64,000 nt of DNA, taken from NCBI RefSeq assembly GCF_949987535.1, contig NC_080069.1, forward strand, positions 45,745,269 to 45,809,268, given 5' to 3'. This document shows positions 36,546-49,826 of this stretch, piece after piece; position 1 is the first letter of the stretch, and the number at the start of each line of letters is the position of its first letter. The position numbers and the translations under genes are program-made. Source of the stretch: Balaenoptera acutorostrata (taxonomy: Eukaryota; Chordata; Mammalia; Artiodactyla; Balaenopteridae). The notes beneath the pieces were generated by a model. The model worked only from the letters and a program-made list of their open reading frames with translations, was not told the DNA's origin and did no database searches.

Positions 36546-36668
36546 TTAAAAATATCTTACTTGATCCCTCATGGATCCCCATACCAAAAAAGGGGAAGGA
36601 GCTTCTCTTATAGTAATGAAATCATGCACCACTGCCATAATTTCCTTTATATATGTACTTCTTGAATA
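36546..36668 (-). repeat. Arm 2 of the ~123-bp inverted repeat
   Basis: Reverse complement of arm 1 (34591-34713), about 96 percent identical. It contains ttgatccctcatggatcccc and atcatgcaccactgccataa. No direct repeats flank this arm, so it may be the source copy. Confidence 0.9.
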
Positions 36669-38957
36669 GTTATTGTCAGAGAAGTTTTCTCTTTGCAGTT
36701 ATAAGTAATTCCTTTGAGAAAAGCTCCCAGAGGGGTATAACTCAGTTTACCAGGAAAAAATATCCAGTTGTATGTGTGTGCACACAGATGTTTGTTTTCC
36801 TTGTCATTCTCCCTTGTTCATTCCCTTGAGAGACAACAGTAGAATCATTTTGCTGAAAGCTACTCTGCAGCAGTATAAGGGCCTTATCCAAATTGCTTTT
36901 ATCCCCCATAAGCCTGTGGGGAACTTTAATGATTTTGATCATAGACCTCAACTTCCATCTTAGAGAAGTATTTTTCTCTAAATCACCTTGTACTCAGTTT
37001 GTAAGTTGCCTAAATAGAAAGGACTGGAATTATGTAGACACTGTTTATCAGAAAAACAGTGGCTTTGTAACACATAGGATAAGTTTCAATAAAATAGCAA
37101 GTGGACTGGGTTGGCTACAGTTGTTATTCGACAAGAACACTCATGGTGTCACATGGGAAATTACCATAGATCATTGGAACTGTGGCTTGATGAGGATGAG
37201 TGTTCCCAAAAAAACTGCTTCTGTAAGTGATTTTATTTTTGCCACACATTCATTTTAAAAATTTGATGAGTGAAACAGAATGGTGGTATACATGATGCCA
37301 TGTTCTTTCAATAATGTAGTAAAGGGAAGAATTCAAAGGAAGAATAATAATAATTATTGTAATAATGTACTCATCTAAGGCAGTAGACCGTAGTACAAAA
37401 GGGGACAATTTAAAGATACCAACTTCTAGAATTCTATTGAAATTTTAGCATATTTCACATTTCAAAAAAGGGTAAAGATTTATGAAACTTTTAGCACTGA
37501 TATGTGAATATCAAATTTACATTGTGTCATATATCACCGGCCACCTTACTAATTTCATCTTTATTTGATGTTGGATATCTTTCCCTGAATGACTTAAAGG
37601 TATATATAACTCAGATTTATTCTTATAACAGTGTGCATACTATCACATTGAATACTGTACTGTAACTTATGTATCCAGTTTATGACCTGTCCAATTTAAT
37701 ATGATTACATAGTAACTGTATTGAGAAATTGGGGACCAGTGTATTTGTGGAGTACAAAAAATCTCTCGATATTTAAGTGGCCCAGGCTTTTACTAACATT
37801 AGAAAGGAATATTAACATACTTTCTTGGGGTCACATCATCAAATAAGGGTCATTGCTACAGGTTGGTGTTTTTAGAAAAAAACTATTTGAGGTCAGTGCT
37901 ATTTGCATTACTCATTATTCTATTGTCCTTGAAATCAGTGGTCTCTACATATCAGAGGTGTGGGTATAAAGATCTAGAAGCAAATACATTGATTCTTTCA
38001 TTCTACTACTATATATAATTATGGAATACACACACATAAATATACATAAATACATGCATAAACATATTTTTAAATCAAGTGCTTTTCTGTCAAGTATAAA
38101 TACTTATGAAAATAAAAGATACCTTTAATTTTATTCTTCTGTTAAACACAAATTCACCTTTAATCATGTGTCTTATATTCATTATCTCACCAGTTATATA
38201 ATATGGATGCTCTCCATTAATTTTCAATGTACAATGGAAGGAACTTTCTTTCCTCTGAGAATAAGAAGTAACACATGATATAAATATAAATCTCTATGAG
38301 AAAACTTGCTTATATTGTGGATTGCTGTATTCCCACTATGAATTAATTTCCTAGCACTTGTATCAGAATAGTCTGAACGTTTGTTTGTACGTTATAATTG
38401 TTTTCCCTTACAAAACATCCAACATTAGAACTTTGCCATGACTGTTATTACCCCACAGAAAAATTTGTCTGGGTCTAGAAGAAAACTCAATTATGACTTT
38501 TAGTGCGTTCCAGACACTGTTTTCTGAAAGCCAAGACACTTTTTATTTATAAGAACAAGGATACTTTGAATGAAAAATGAAGGAAGCTTGTATGTATTTT
38601 CCAGGTCAGAATCCTAGAAATTTTCAGATGCTCCCTCAAAAAAGAGGGCAAATAGGAGGTAGATTATTAATGGCAAAGTATGGTATTGACGTGGATAGGA
38701 TAATGGCACACTCAAAATGCTATAGGGAAAATAGACAAGAGTTGAAGTGTTCAAAATGTTGTGGAGATTCAGAGCGCCAACAAACCGGATGAAGTCTGTG
38801 GTAGGGTTGAGTGTTTGCAACACATAGCACAGATACCAATGAACAGTGGGAATCAGTGTATCACGCCCAAAGACCAGAAGGATGAACTACAGCACAGTGA
38901 ATGGCAGGACCCAGCAGGCGCTTAGAGGCCAAGACCAAGAACGCTTATCCCAGATGA
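36669..38957. other. Unique DNA
   Basis: No recognised repeat family. A 121-codon frame at 36893-37258 starts hydrophobic but has no domain I know, and an overlapping shorter frame runs in parallel. I regard both as chance. Confidence 0.45.
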
Positions 38958-39146
38958 GACCAGTGATGTCACAGTATAGTTTGGGCAATAAATCTTGTCG
39001 TATCATAGACTACTTCTCTAGACAAGTGATGTCACAGTATAATTAGGGCAATAAATCTTGTCGTATCATAGACTACTTCTCTAGACCAGTGATGTCACAG
39101 TATAGTTAGGGCAATAAATCTTGTCATATCATAGACTACTTCTCTA
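38958..39146. repeat. Minisatellite, three 63-bp units
   Basis: Units start at 38958, 39021 and 39084, each running from gac(c/a)agtgatgtcacag to atagactacttctcta. They differ at a handful of positions. There are no spacers, so this is a tandem repeat rather than a CRISPR-like array. TGATGTCA, close to a CRE/AP-1 core, recurs once per unit. Confidence 0.95.
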
Positions 39147-41479
39147 AGTCTCATATTATTTTGTTGATGCGTATTTTTTGTTTGCTCATTCTTGACTAGG
39201 TGAGTTATTTCTAGACCAGGCATTACCCTCCAATGGGATCAGCAGAAAAGTCTAGCTGCACCAATGAACATTGTAGAGTTACCGCCAGGTTAGTACTCTG
39301 AACTGTTCATTGGCCAGCTGGTATATCCAGATCTTTAAGCTGGAGAGCAAGCTGATGGCCATATCTTGTAGTCAGATTCTCTGTCTAGCAAATATATTTC
39401 ACAGGAAATTTCAAGTCAATGAGAACACAAAAGCACTTGCTTTCTGGCAAACATGGTTTTCTTTAAGCAAGATGCTTACTTTATGAAACGACACATCTGT
39501 GTGCTTGATTTTTTTTTCATTCAGAGCAGATGGAGCACCATCTCTCCACAGATGTCTTTATAACCGTGGTTTTACTTTTGTCTTTCCATAAAATGTTATG
39601 CAAAGAGCAAGACGAAGTATTACCAAGGATGTATTAACGAAACTGTGAGGAACCCAAAGACTCAGTAACTTATTCAATACACTGCCTCCTATGACCATTC
39701 CTGCATTCCTGAGCAGCCGCCTCTACCATCCCTCATCACGTGTTACCCTTAAGCAATGAGTTTGGGGTTACTAAAAGCCAGAAGCAACCACTGTGCTTTT
39801 TACTTGTGTTATATTGGTGGGAGCATCCTGCAATATTTATGGAACAGGTAGATGCTCAGAGTAAAAGAAAGCCTGACTAGCCAACATTTTGTTAGCGTAG
39901 CTGCTCACTTATTGCCCCACCTGGTCTCTCAAGATATTAACTGTCTCAGCCTGGCTTCTCTTGAGAAAGCAGAATATGAGACAAGTAAACTTATTTTGGA
40001 AAGTTATCTCAACAAATAAAAGAGAAGGACTGGGGATAATTAAGAAAAGAGGAAAAGCCAATATAAGGAAGCATTTTCAAAGGCTGCCTTTGTGGGCAAC
40101 TGGGCTCGTTCGTGCCAGAATCTTCTAAGCACCTATAGAAAAGATCCTTCAAATGAACTGTGTGAGGAACTGAAAAGGGAGTATTTAAACAACAATTTCT
40201 ATCTCCCATTATTAATGCAAGGAAGATCCCTCTCATCTCCTTTGTACCAGTCCTTTGTGTCTATGTGAGGTTAGGGTGCATTCCCAGTGACATTCTATTC
40301 TACTGGATCAGAAAAGCACAGAAGCAGAAAGCCAGAGTTACATGGAGCAGCTGAAATAGATACAGGCCTCTTCCAGTTGTGTGAAGATGGTTGCTGCAGC
40401 AATGATCAAAGTAAAAAGTGGACTATGAGAAATGAGAGGTAGAAGAAATGAGGTGTCCAGTATATTAACTAAAATTATCTGTGAGATGGATTCAATTCAA
40501 ATTCCTCTTCTCAGTAAAACTAGAAAGTATTTTAACCCAAGGTTATGTAAAATTAATTGAGAATGACTAATATACAATCTGAAGTACATTGTTTATTTAC
40601 AATAATGAGAAATATTGTACAGTATAACAAGCATTTATATAGATGGCTCAGGACTTATTCTGGGTGACAAATCTTAACACCTACTCCGACGTTTTGTTTG
40701 GTTATGTTTGGTATTTTAACACAAGTAAGGTTAATATGAGTAAAACTCTGGATGACAAATGCAAAGGAGCATTAATTGGAGTGAAGGAGTCAGAAGAGAT
40801 ATCATGAAAGACTCTTCCAATTAACTTTCTATACCCCTCAGTTCTGCAGAGAGAGGCGTGACCCTTCTCATTGCCAGGGACTATTAGGATTGAGGTACAT
40901 TTGATCCAGGGAACAGCCAATGAAATAAAAGGAGCATTTCTTGAGTCAGTCTTAGCTTCTTTTAAAAATTACTTCTGAGACAATATGGTTTTACATAGGG
41001 AAGGAATGGAAGTATTGAGGAAGATCTGAATCTGACTGATTTGGAACACTCATGAGGGAATCAAGGCTCAACAACATTGGTCTCAACAAGCTGGCTTTGT
41101 GTGAGAATGTTATGCCTTCTGTACTTCATTTCTTGAAATCAGAATTTCATCAGCCCCTCACCATGTGCAAAGTTGGTGCTACTTCTCAGACTAGTCAATT
41201 AGTGAATAGTATTCTATTATATACCCTGAGATTCTCTAGCTTGGAATTTTTGTGTTTCTCTCCATGTTTATCCAACAAGTTTCTTATTCTTTACATTTAC
41301 CTTTGTCCCCATAATAGACATTTAGTTCACATAGTACCCCAAATCTTTCATTCCTTCAGTATAGAACATTCATTGTTATTTTCTAGCTTTCTGTATACTC
41401 ATTTAGTGTTAGAAATGCTAAATCTAAATTAAATAATTTATTGAGTGTTGTCCAGTGCATGCTCACATTTTGTTATCTT
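39147..41479. other. Unique DNA with possible ancient repeat at 39945-40390
   Basis: The stretch around cagcctggcttctcttgaga and gggcaactgggctcgttcgt resembles an old mammalian repeat whose name I cannot give. The 126-codon frame at 41052-41432 has no recognisable domain. Confidence 0.35.
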
Positions 41480-41895
41480 TTTTTGTTTGTTTGTTTTAAA
41501 ACAACAGAATTTTATTCTCTCTCAGTTCTGGAGTTCAGAAGTCCAAAATCTTGTTGTCACTCCCTCTGAAGGTTCTAGGGGAGGATCCTTCCCTGCCTCT
41601 TCCAGCTTCTGGTGGGTCCAGCATTCCTTGGCTTATGGACATGTCACTCCAATTTCTGCCTCCATCTTCACGTGTCCATCTGTGTCTCTCGGTGTGTCTG
41701 TGTCCCCATCTCCTTTCTTTGCTCTTAGAAAGACAACAGTCATTGGATTTAGAGCCGACCCTAAATCCATGATGATTTCTGCTTGAGATCCTTAACTTAT
41801 TACATCTGCAAAGGCCATATTTCCCATTAAGGTCACATTCACAACTACTGGGGGTTAATACTTGAATGCATCTTTTGGGGGACACAATTGTACAT
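41480..41895. repeat. Ancient interspersed repeat, family not assigned
   Basis: Ordered blocks match a common old mammalian repeat: acaacagaattttattctct, ggagttcagaagtccaaaat, ttccagcttctggtgggtcc, gtgtctgtgtccccatctcc and ttttgggggacacaattgta. Overlapping open frames at 41445-41786 (+) and 41535-41921 (-) are by-products of its GC-richer sequence. Confidence 0.65.
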
Positions 41896-41899
41896 TTTT

Positions 41900-44800
41900 T
41901 TTTATACGCAAGTGAGATCATATGATAAACGTGTATATTTCTACAATAAAGTGTGAAGAATTAAGTTATCTTAATACTATTTAATTTCAGACACAAATAT
42001 TAGAAAAACAATGAGAGGTGTTCAGATGGTAACTGCTATGAGCATCTTAGCAAAATCTGGCATAAAATCCCTTTGCCTTGGGTTAACATTGAGAGCTAAT
42101 TTAGGTTTATGATATGGATTATTTTCTACCATGGCCACTGTGGTTCTATATTAATCAGTGATCAACTTGGTCATTTATCACTTTGCCAAACAATATACAA
42201 GTTTCTAAAAAGGTCACTTTCAGCTATTGAAGCCAAGTATTTTTATAGTTCAAACTTTATAGTGATAACCATCAGTGTTTCTATGGTTAAAGATCTTTCT
42301 ATTGCTACTTATTAATGCCAAATACATGAAATTGGGGATTACAAAAGGTAAGACTTTACCAAAGTAAATATCTTCTACAAAATTCCTATTTTAAAATGTC
42401 TTTCTTTGTGCTGCAGTAGCTTAGATAGAAAAGGAATAATTTTATTGCCAAGCATTGTCTAGGAGCCTTCCCCAACAATCCTACTTGTTATATATATTAG
42501 CTTTCACGGGTACTATAAAATATTAAAAAGTAAGAAATGTCTCAGTATTTACATTTGGAGATAAAAGTAGTCTTTTTACTCTAAAGAAAGTATTCTATAT
42601 AAGTATATTTCAGAAGTCTACATGAAGTTCACATTACTTGATGTTAGCAAATAGTTATAATTGATGAATTTTTATTAAATGACATTAATTCATATATTTA
42701 ACTTATAGTTTTCATAATTCTGCATTGTAAAACATTTTAATTTTTGAAATGTTTTATTATTATCTTATATTTTGAATTAGATTCTGTTCATTGTATTTGT
42801 CTTCTTGTAATACCTGTATTTTTTAAGAATGGGAATCTCTTATGAATACATGGAATTATGATATCCTTTTTCATTTCATTTCTACATTTACAGCTGTGAA
42901 TCTATAGTCTATAATCTGGAAATTAAAAAAATATATATATATATATATTTCTAACTAATGCAAGGGTCAAAGAAGAAACTGTAATGAAAATTGAAAGCAT
43001 TTAGAGCTTATTGAAATTTGACAATTTTTAAAAATTAAGACTTCTCATAATGTTTAGTAGGTTATTTAGTATGGTGATGTGTCACAAAAAAATGAAGTGT
43101 ATGCAGAGTTACTCAAATTTCTTTGACGAGGGGACTCCCATCTTTAAGGATGGATTATATATCTAGTGTTCCTCGGAATATACATTGGGTAATGCTTCCC
43201 TGGAAAAATATATGACAAAGAAGTATAGATTTTCCCCTTTTTACGTTTTATAAAGCACAGATAATCAAAGAAAATCTTGCATATTACTTTGATAATGGCT
43301 TTAACACAAAGAGAAGAGAAAACACCACAATATAAGAACATGAAAAATATTTTATGTTATATAGTCTTTGGAACTCTATATTTAGTTAAGTTTATGGAAC
43401 AGTTAGGACACATTTGGTAGTCAATGTCGGCAAAAAGATAGCTGCAGTGAAAACTTCCGTTTGAAATGGGAGAATGGAAATATTCGTTTCTCATCCATGG
43501 ACCTCCTAATGTCTTGTTCGGAATAAGAGTCTTTCTTACCTGCTGTGGAGGGAGTTCCCTGGCTGCAGAGATTTAGTTTGTTCTAGGAAACTCTCTGTCT
43601 ACATCATCTTTCATGATTGTATCTGGGAGGTGCATTGAATAGAGACCACGCCTATCAGGAGCTACCCTGCCCTAATGGCTCTTCCTTATAGCACAAATTC
43701 TAGTGTGTGAGCATCCCCTGGAGAGGTGAATAATCACAGGTATTTATTTGCCAGAATTGGAGTCTCCTTTTCAAAATAACACCCTTAAAACTTTAACAAG
43801 CTTCACATCTATTTGATTTAAGACAATTATGTGTGCTAGAAACCAAAGCTAGAAAGAGGTCATTTAATTATAACACTTGAACCTGGATTCAGGCCTGTGA
43901 ATTTTGGTAAGCAAATAAGCAACCTTAGTCTCAAAGCTCCACTCCTGCCTGCACTGTAGCCCCGACTTTCACAGTCTTTCTTAATTCAATGCAGTGGGTG
44001 GGGAGACACTGCTAAAATTGTCCCTGCCTTCAGTATACATCCCCAAAATAATTTTCTTTCTTTTCTTATTCCTTCCTTCCTCCCTTTTCTCCACCCTTCT
44101 CTGCTTTCTTTTCCTTTCTTTCTCTTTTTTGGTTTATAATCGGGTCCAAGCTTCTAAATAAGGCTGTGAGTTTGTAGGTAGGAGGTAGTGTCAGGCTTCC
44201 CTTAGGCTCTAATCTTATGATCTGCCAAATCTTCTACCTACCAAAAGCTAGCTAACCCAACTTTGTCCGAACTTCTGTTTGATGAGTAGAATTTGCCTTT
44301 TCCAACCCAGTGAAGCTACAGATGTTCAGAATTTTGGTCATTCTTTATTTCAGCCCCCAGGCCAAAGGAGATACTTTTAGCAAAGCGCCACTTTTTTTTT
44401 TTTTTTTTTTTTCCTGCTTTCAGATCAGCTGACTTCGGAAAAGGCTTGTATCTTTCAAGACCTTAGTTAAAACTGCAGAATTAGCCAACAAGCTCAGACA
44501 TTACAGCATTTTCCTGCCTCAACTCTAATTCTACAGGGTCAGTAGACACAACACCTGAGTTCCAATGTGCAATGATCACAGATTCACAGCTGCTTTACTA
44601 ACACACAATTATCACCCAGCTTCCGTAGTTGAGGAAAGGGAGGAAGAGTCCTTACTATTCCTTTGCCCTATCTCCCTAGTTCCGTTAATTCAAATTTCAG
44701 CATTTGTTACTATCAATCCTTATTTCCTTGTACGAAGTTCTAAATCAATTCAGATGCTTTTGCTTGCAAGTAATGGACAGCCCACATGAATAGAGATGCC

Positions 44801-46385
44801 TTGGGTAGATTTTATAACTTCTACACAAAGCCCTGATGTTCACTCTTACTGCATTTGTGGAAGTCACATTTCCAGCCTAAATAAATCACTGGCCAGGAAT
44901 TTGCTAACAAACGTAATCAAATTCAGGTGGGCTAGAATTTGGAGATGGAATATAGTCAGTTTTCAAATAGAGTCCCAATGACAATTAGCGACACTTTGAG
45001 AAGAAGGAAGGGGAGTTGGAAGCTTTGAATTCAATCAACAGATATACATTATCTTTGTAAATCATTCTGAATCTTATAGGTGTTTTTATATAGTATTTAA
45101 CTCTCTTCCTTAGAAGGAGTCCAGATGGTATTTCATCCCAGTTATATTAAGAATTAACTCCCTATGGAAACTAAAGTAACAATAAGTAACCCTAGAAAGA
45201 ACAATTTGTAAATATTATGTAGCTGCCATACCAAAATTTAAAACAAAAACAACAACAGATTACCTAGAGGCCATGCAAATTAAATTGGATTTGTTTTCTT
45301 TGTCTTCTTTTGTGTAAGATCTTTGAACTTTGAACTGTATATATATTTGTAACATAATCAAGGCAAAATACAAAATCTTTGACTAAATGAGCTTAGAAAG
45401 TGTCTAAAGACCCATTAGGGAGCTATTTGTAAAAAGATGGTTATCCTTAAAGAGGTCACTAAGTTGTCAAAGCTACAACTATAAATCCCAACAACAAATA
45501 TGGAAGAAAGCGCCGGCTATGAAATAAGATATCTGGGTTCAAAACCCTCAACTATTATTTTATATCACAAAAACAAATATGGGTTGAAAAATATTGCATT
45601 ATGTTGCTGTAGGTGTTAAAACTTGACTAGCAGACTTGTGAAGATTAATTGATAAAACATAAGTGAATTAAGTTAGCAAACAACCTAATACATAGGTAGG
45701 TCCTCAAAAACTTGGAATAATTCAGTTACTTACTTTTGTTAAATACTGTTGTTTTTTAGAATTTGAAATAAATAAGGCTAATGACATCTAATTAATTCAC
45801 TGCCTTTCTTACTGCTTCTTTTTTTTTTTTTTTTTTATGATTCTTATAAAGCTGCCTCTAATTGTCTGAATCTGTACCCTCATCTACTACTATGGTGTTG
45901 GGAGAGAGCAAGTAACATTCCCAGCTGAGTCAGATTTCAGGCCATTATGCATGATATTACTTTTATAATATCATTAAATACCCTTGCTCATTATAGCAGC
46001 CGTGGGTTTATTAATAACTCATTTATGACTCAACTATCACATTACATCATACATTTTATTTTGTACCTCAGAACTCGAAACCTCAGTTTTACATTTCTAG
46101 TTCAAACCCTAGGGGGAGCCAAAAGATAGTTACTAGATCCCAGTCCAGAATGTTCCCTGTGTCACTCCTGTGTGCCTCAGAAAATCACAGAAAAAAATAC
46201 ATTTACTTTGTCAAGTAAGTCATATTTGCTTCTGTTTTCAAGCTCAGGAAACAACCCTTCAACAGGCTTGGTTTAGGAACCATAATTATAAATAAAGCTT
46301 CAGATATCATGAGTGGATTCTTCAAAATCACTGTTCTCCCTCATTACATTTATTTTCACTGTCTATCTTATTTCTTGTGTTTGCT
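41900..46385. other. Unique DNA with low-complexity patches
   Basis: No gene recognised. It contains a TA run at 42930-42950, a polypyrimidine tract at 44055-44130 and T runs at 44392-44412 and 45819-45836. Frames at 44565-44789 and 44796-44981 have no known domain. Confidence 0.45.
44055..44130. repeat. Polypyrimidine tract (CT-rich)
   Basis: About 75 bp of almost pure C/T on the plus strand (ccttccttcctcccttttct and similar). Such tracts can form non-B DNA. Confidence 0.85.
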
Positions 46386-46515
46386 TATTTATTTATTCAA
46401 CAGATTTTATTAAATATCTCCTGTTTCCCAGAGTACAGGCTAAGTACTGGGGATGTAGTCATGGGCCAGAATAGACCTGATAACTAGTCTTACTGAATTT
46501 ACATAGATTGATAGT
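46386..46515 (-). repeat. L2-like fragment
   Basis: The plus strand reads tttattcaacagattttatt, then tacaggctaagtactgggga and catgggccagaatagacctg. This resembles the L2 complement; diverged. Confidence 0.4.
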
Positions 46516-47559
46516 ACCAGTCACTTCAAAGAGGCTTTTGGCATGTGTATGTGATTTAATAGCCCTGAAATTTTTAGGGATTTGACATTCTATTAATTCT
46601 TCATGGTTTCTTAATGGAAGTGCTAAACCACTTATTTTTATTTGTGTAAACATGATTAGATTTGGTCTTGATAAACACCAACATATCCAATTAGATTGCT
46701 TTCTGATTCTTCATTGGTCAGTGCTTTCGAAACTTCCAACTCCCCTGGCACCTTCCTAGTTCCTTCACCTAAATGTTGCTTATATAATCCAGTCATACTG
46801 AATGACTTAGGTTTGCAAACCTGAAAAACAATTACCTTCATATTTTAAAAATACATACGTATGTGAAGGGGGTTTACAAAAGAAAGGACAATTCTGTATC
46901 TTCAATGAAGAAGATATTCAGAGCAGTGTAACAGCCACTAGAAGGGACTGGAAATGTACACAAGGGTTTGTATAGGGTGAGATTTTTGTTTCAGTTCCTT
47001 TTCCAGTATATTTGAGTGATGATCTCAGTAAGTAGGAACTCAAGCCATGAAATCTAGTAAGTGTCTGCCATGCTTTGTTTAAAAGATAACACTGACATTT
47101 GTGCTATAAGTCTCTGATTTAAGACCATGCAACTATGCTGGTGAGCTTTTAATATCTTCCAGGACCCTCTGCCTGAATAAAGGGAGACTTCTGAAGAAGA
47201 AACCTGTATTCTAAAAGTAAGATCAAACACGATGCACAGATTCAGGCCTAATTATTTTTTTCTTTTAAAATACACGAGATAGGTTTTGGGTTGGAGGCCA
47301 TAGGTAGACTGGAGGATAGCCGTAGAGGTGACAAGTAAGGTCACAACTAAAAGGAGGTTCATAGTAATAAAATGGGATATCTATTGTTTGGTCTTTCATG
47401 AATCATCACCTGCTATGGCTTCTCTTCTTTTTCCTTTTTCTTCTTTTTAATAGTATACCACACTCTCTAATCCATTCACATAGTTGAAGGATTTGAGGCA
47501 GGCATGTTCCTGACTCAGATTTAACCAATTATTTTTTCTCTTGGTTTCTGTTTTTGTAA
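46516..47559. other. Unique DNA
   Basis: No recognised repeat or gene. Confidence 0.45.
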
Positions 47560-47571
47560 CCGACATAATTT

Positions 47572-47903
47572 TTTTTTTTTTAAATTTTATTTATTATTTA
47601 TTTATTTATTTATTTTTGGCTGTGCTGGGTCTTCGGTTCGTGCGAGGGCTTTCTCTAGTTGCGGCAAGTGGGGGCCACTCTTCATCGCGGTGCGGGGACC
47701 GCTCTTCATCGCGGTGCGCGGGCCTTTCACTATCGCGGCCCCTCCCGTTGCGGGGCACAGGCTCCAGACGCGCAGGCTCAGCAGCTGTGGCTCACGGGCC
47801 CAGCTGCTCCGTGGCATGTGGGATCTTCCCAGACCAGGGCTCGAACCCGTGTCTCCTGCATTAGCAGGCAGATTCTCAACCACTGCGCCACCAGGGAAGC
47901 CCC
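47572..47903 (-). mobile_element. CHR-type SINE, long form
   Basis: The 12-bp target duplication ccgacataattt lies at 47560-47571 and 47904-47915. The B-box complement gggctcgaaccc is intact at about 47838. As in the copy at 943-1264, tcttcatcgcggtgcg is repeated with a 24-bp period, marking the same subfamily. The tail is (TTTA)n with a T run. Confidence 0.95.
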
Positions 47904-47915
47904 CCGACATAATTT

Positions 47916-49826
47916 AAAACCATCAGTGATCATTTCTTTGGCCATGTGGTCTGGAAAAATAAAGTAGGTGAAGAAGGAGAGAAGAATGAAGTAGACATGT
48001 ACTGAGGGAAAGAGTCAGGTGATAGAAAGCAAGTTCTCATTAGATTTGGAGTCATTTCTCATGCCCAACTCTCTGCATCCTTGCCCTTAATTTCCATAAG
48101 ACATTTTAATATCCTTATAAACATTTCTCATCTTTCTTATTCACTTCAAGAGCGTCTTTCCTAAGATTTTAAAGTTTATAGTCACATTATGGAGTGACTT
48201 CTTTCAAAATAGGTTATCATTTTTTTTACAGCCCTTAATATCTGTCCTGTATATATATTCAGCAGATCAGAAGGTAGTCCTGTGATAGCACTTGTAGGCC
48301 ATAATTTATTCTAATTTAGGGTGGGTATTATGGTCCATCTGATAGTAGTTTCTCTTTTGGACTTTGATAATATGCTATTAGTAATATTTCTATGTAAAAT
48401 ATTTTAAGCTATGAAACTTCTGAAATCTCAAATAAAATGAATATCAGATTTAATGTGGAAATTTTATTGACAGGTCATTAGCAAATGTAAAAAAAGGAAT
48501 AGTTTTGCTTTAACCACGTATATATGTTCTTTGTTCAACTATTCAGTTACCCTGACTGACTGATTTAAGCCTCCAGTGAGTTCAAAATAACAAGCAGGCA
48601 GCACCCAGGAGTGAGCACTGCAGCAAAATCAATTCTCACAAAGCTCCCGGTTCTGTCACATAGGGTTCGGAAACATTTAGACCAAAGGTAATGGATGTTT
48701 CATTTCTGATGGGTCAGGTTTGGAGGGCAGCACTACGAAAAACTGTAGGAGGCACATTTAGCAATGTTTTATTCTTTCCTCTTTTATGTTCAAAAGCAAG
48801 TATAGGAGTCACCTACGCAAGAGGCTTTGTTCATCCTTATTTGGTTTGGATTCTTGCTGTGAAGCAACACATTGACCAACTATGTACTGGGGTAGAAAAA
48901 TTGAGCCTGAGGTTGTGGTGAGCTGTGGTCAGGCCTGGCCACAGAAAACAATAGGTGAACATAAAGAAGAAACTTCTAGTCACTGTGGCATGAATGCAGT
49001 TAAGGAGAGAGGGATCCTGTGTAGGCAAAGCAAGAAATTCAAGGCCTAGAACCTGAACATTAAGTCCGGTGTGCATGGCCTGGTAAAACGTTTACTTCCA
49101 GTTATTGTGTAAGTAATTTCTATGAGGTGGTGTAAGTCCACAGATTAGTGTGTTGCTGGTATGAGTCCCCTGGGGCCGAGTTGTGGGCAGCACCATGTTT
49201 GGCTTCATGAAACACAAGGGAGGAAATGGCAGCCAGGCCCAACCACGTACATGCTGTTTGGAACTTTGCACTTCTTATTAGCTGCTTTCAGAGTAAGCCA
49301 GAATAAAAACAAATTGGAAACCAATCCACATTGTCATTCTTTTCTATCCCTTTTTACATACCAGTTCTGTAGATCTGGCCAAATGTAGGGGATCAGTCAA
49401 TATGTATTTTTTTTCCTGTTACACACACACAAATATACACACATACAAATATACACACAATTCTCTTTATAATGACTTAGGAAAGAGGTAGAGGAAAGCA
49501 CTATATGTGCCACACTCATCTTCGTCCCTCTATATTGGAAAGAAAATGCAATAGGTGGGTTTCACTTGAAGTCCTGAGATGTATAACTAAGAGGAGTCTA
49601 GGCTGTTGAATTTTCTCACATGGGATCTCCCTCGGCTTCAAGGTCAAACAGGCTGTGGATCACAGATGCACTTTTCTTCCAGGTATTAGGAGCAGGAAGT
49701 GTTTTCATGTGGACTCAAGTAAATATCACAACAGGGCAAAGCCTTTCCTTCCAGGGTGAAAGTTAACTTGTTGATTTATGTTTGTTTAAGAAAAACACAC
49801 ATAAATGTCAAAAAAATGCCGAGTAG
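47916..49826. other. Unique DNA
   Basis: No recognised element apart from a degenerate CA-rich patch at 49421-49458. Frames at 48691-48921 and 49161-49388 show no known domain. Confidence 0.45.

Noticed and set aside
36893..37258. 121-codon frame with hydrophobic start
   Set aside because: No recognisable domain and no supporting exon structure; length is within chance expectation for a 64-kb window.
38958..39146. CRISPR-like array
   Set aside because: Repeat units are contiguous without spacers and the DNA is mammalian; it is a minisatellite.
41052..41432. 126-codon frame
   Set aside because: Low-complexity hydrophobic composition, no known family and no splice or promoter context.
47820..47903. 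tRNA gene
   Set aside because: The tRNA-like boxes belong to the SINE head; there is no complete cloverleaf gene.
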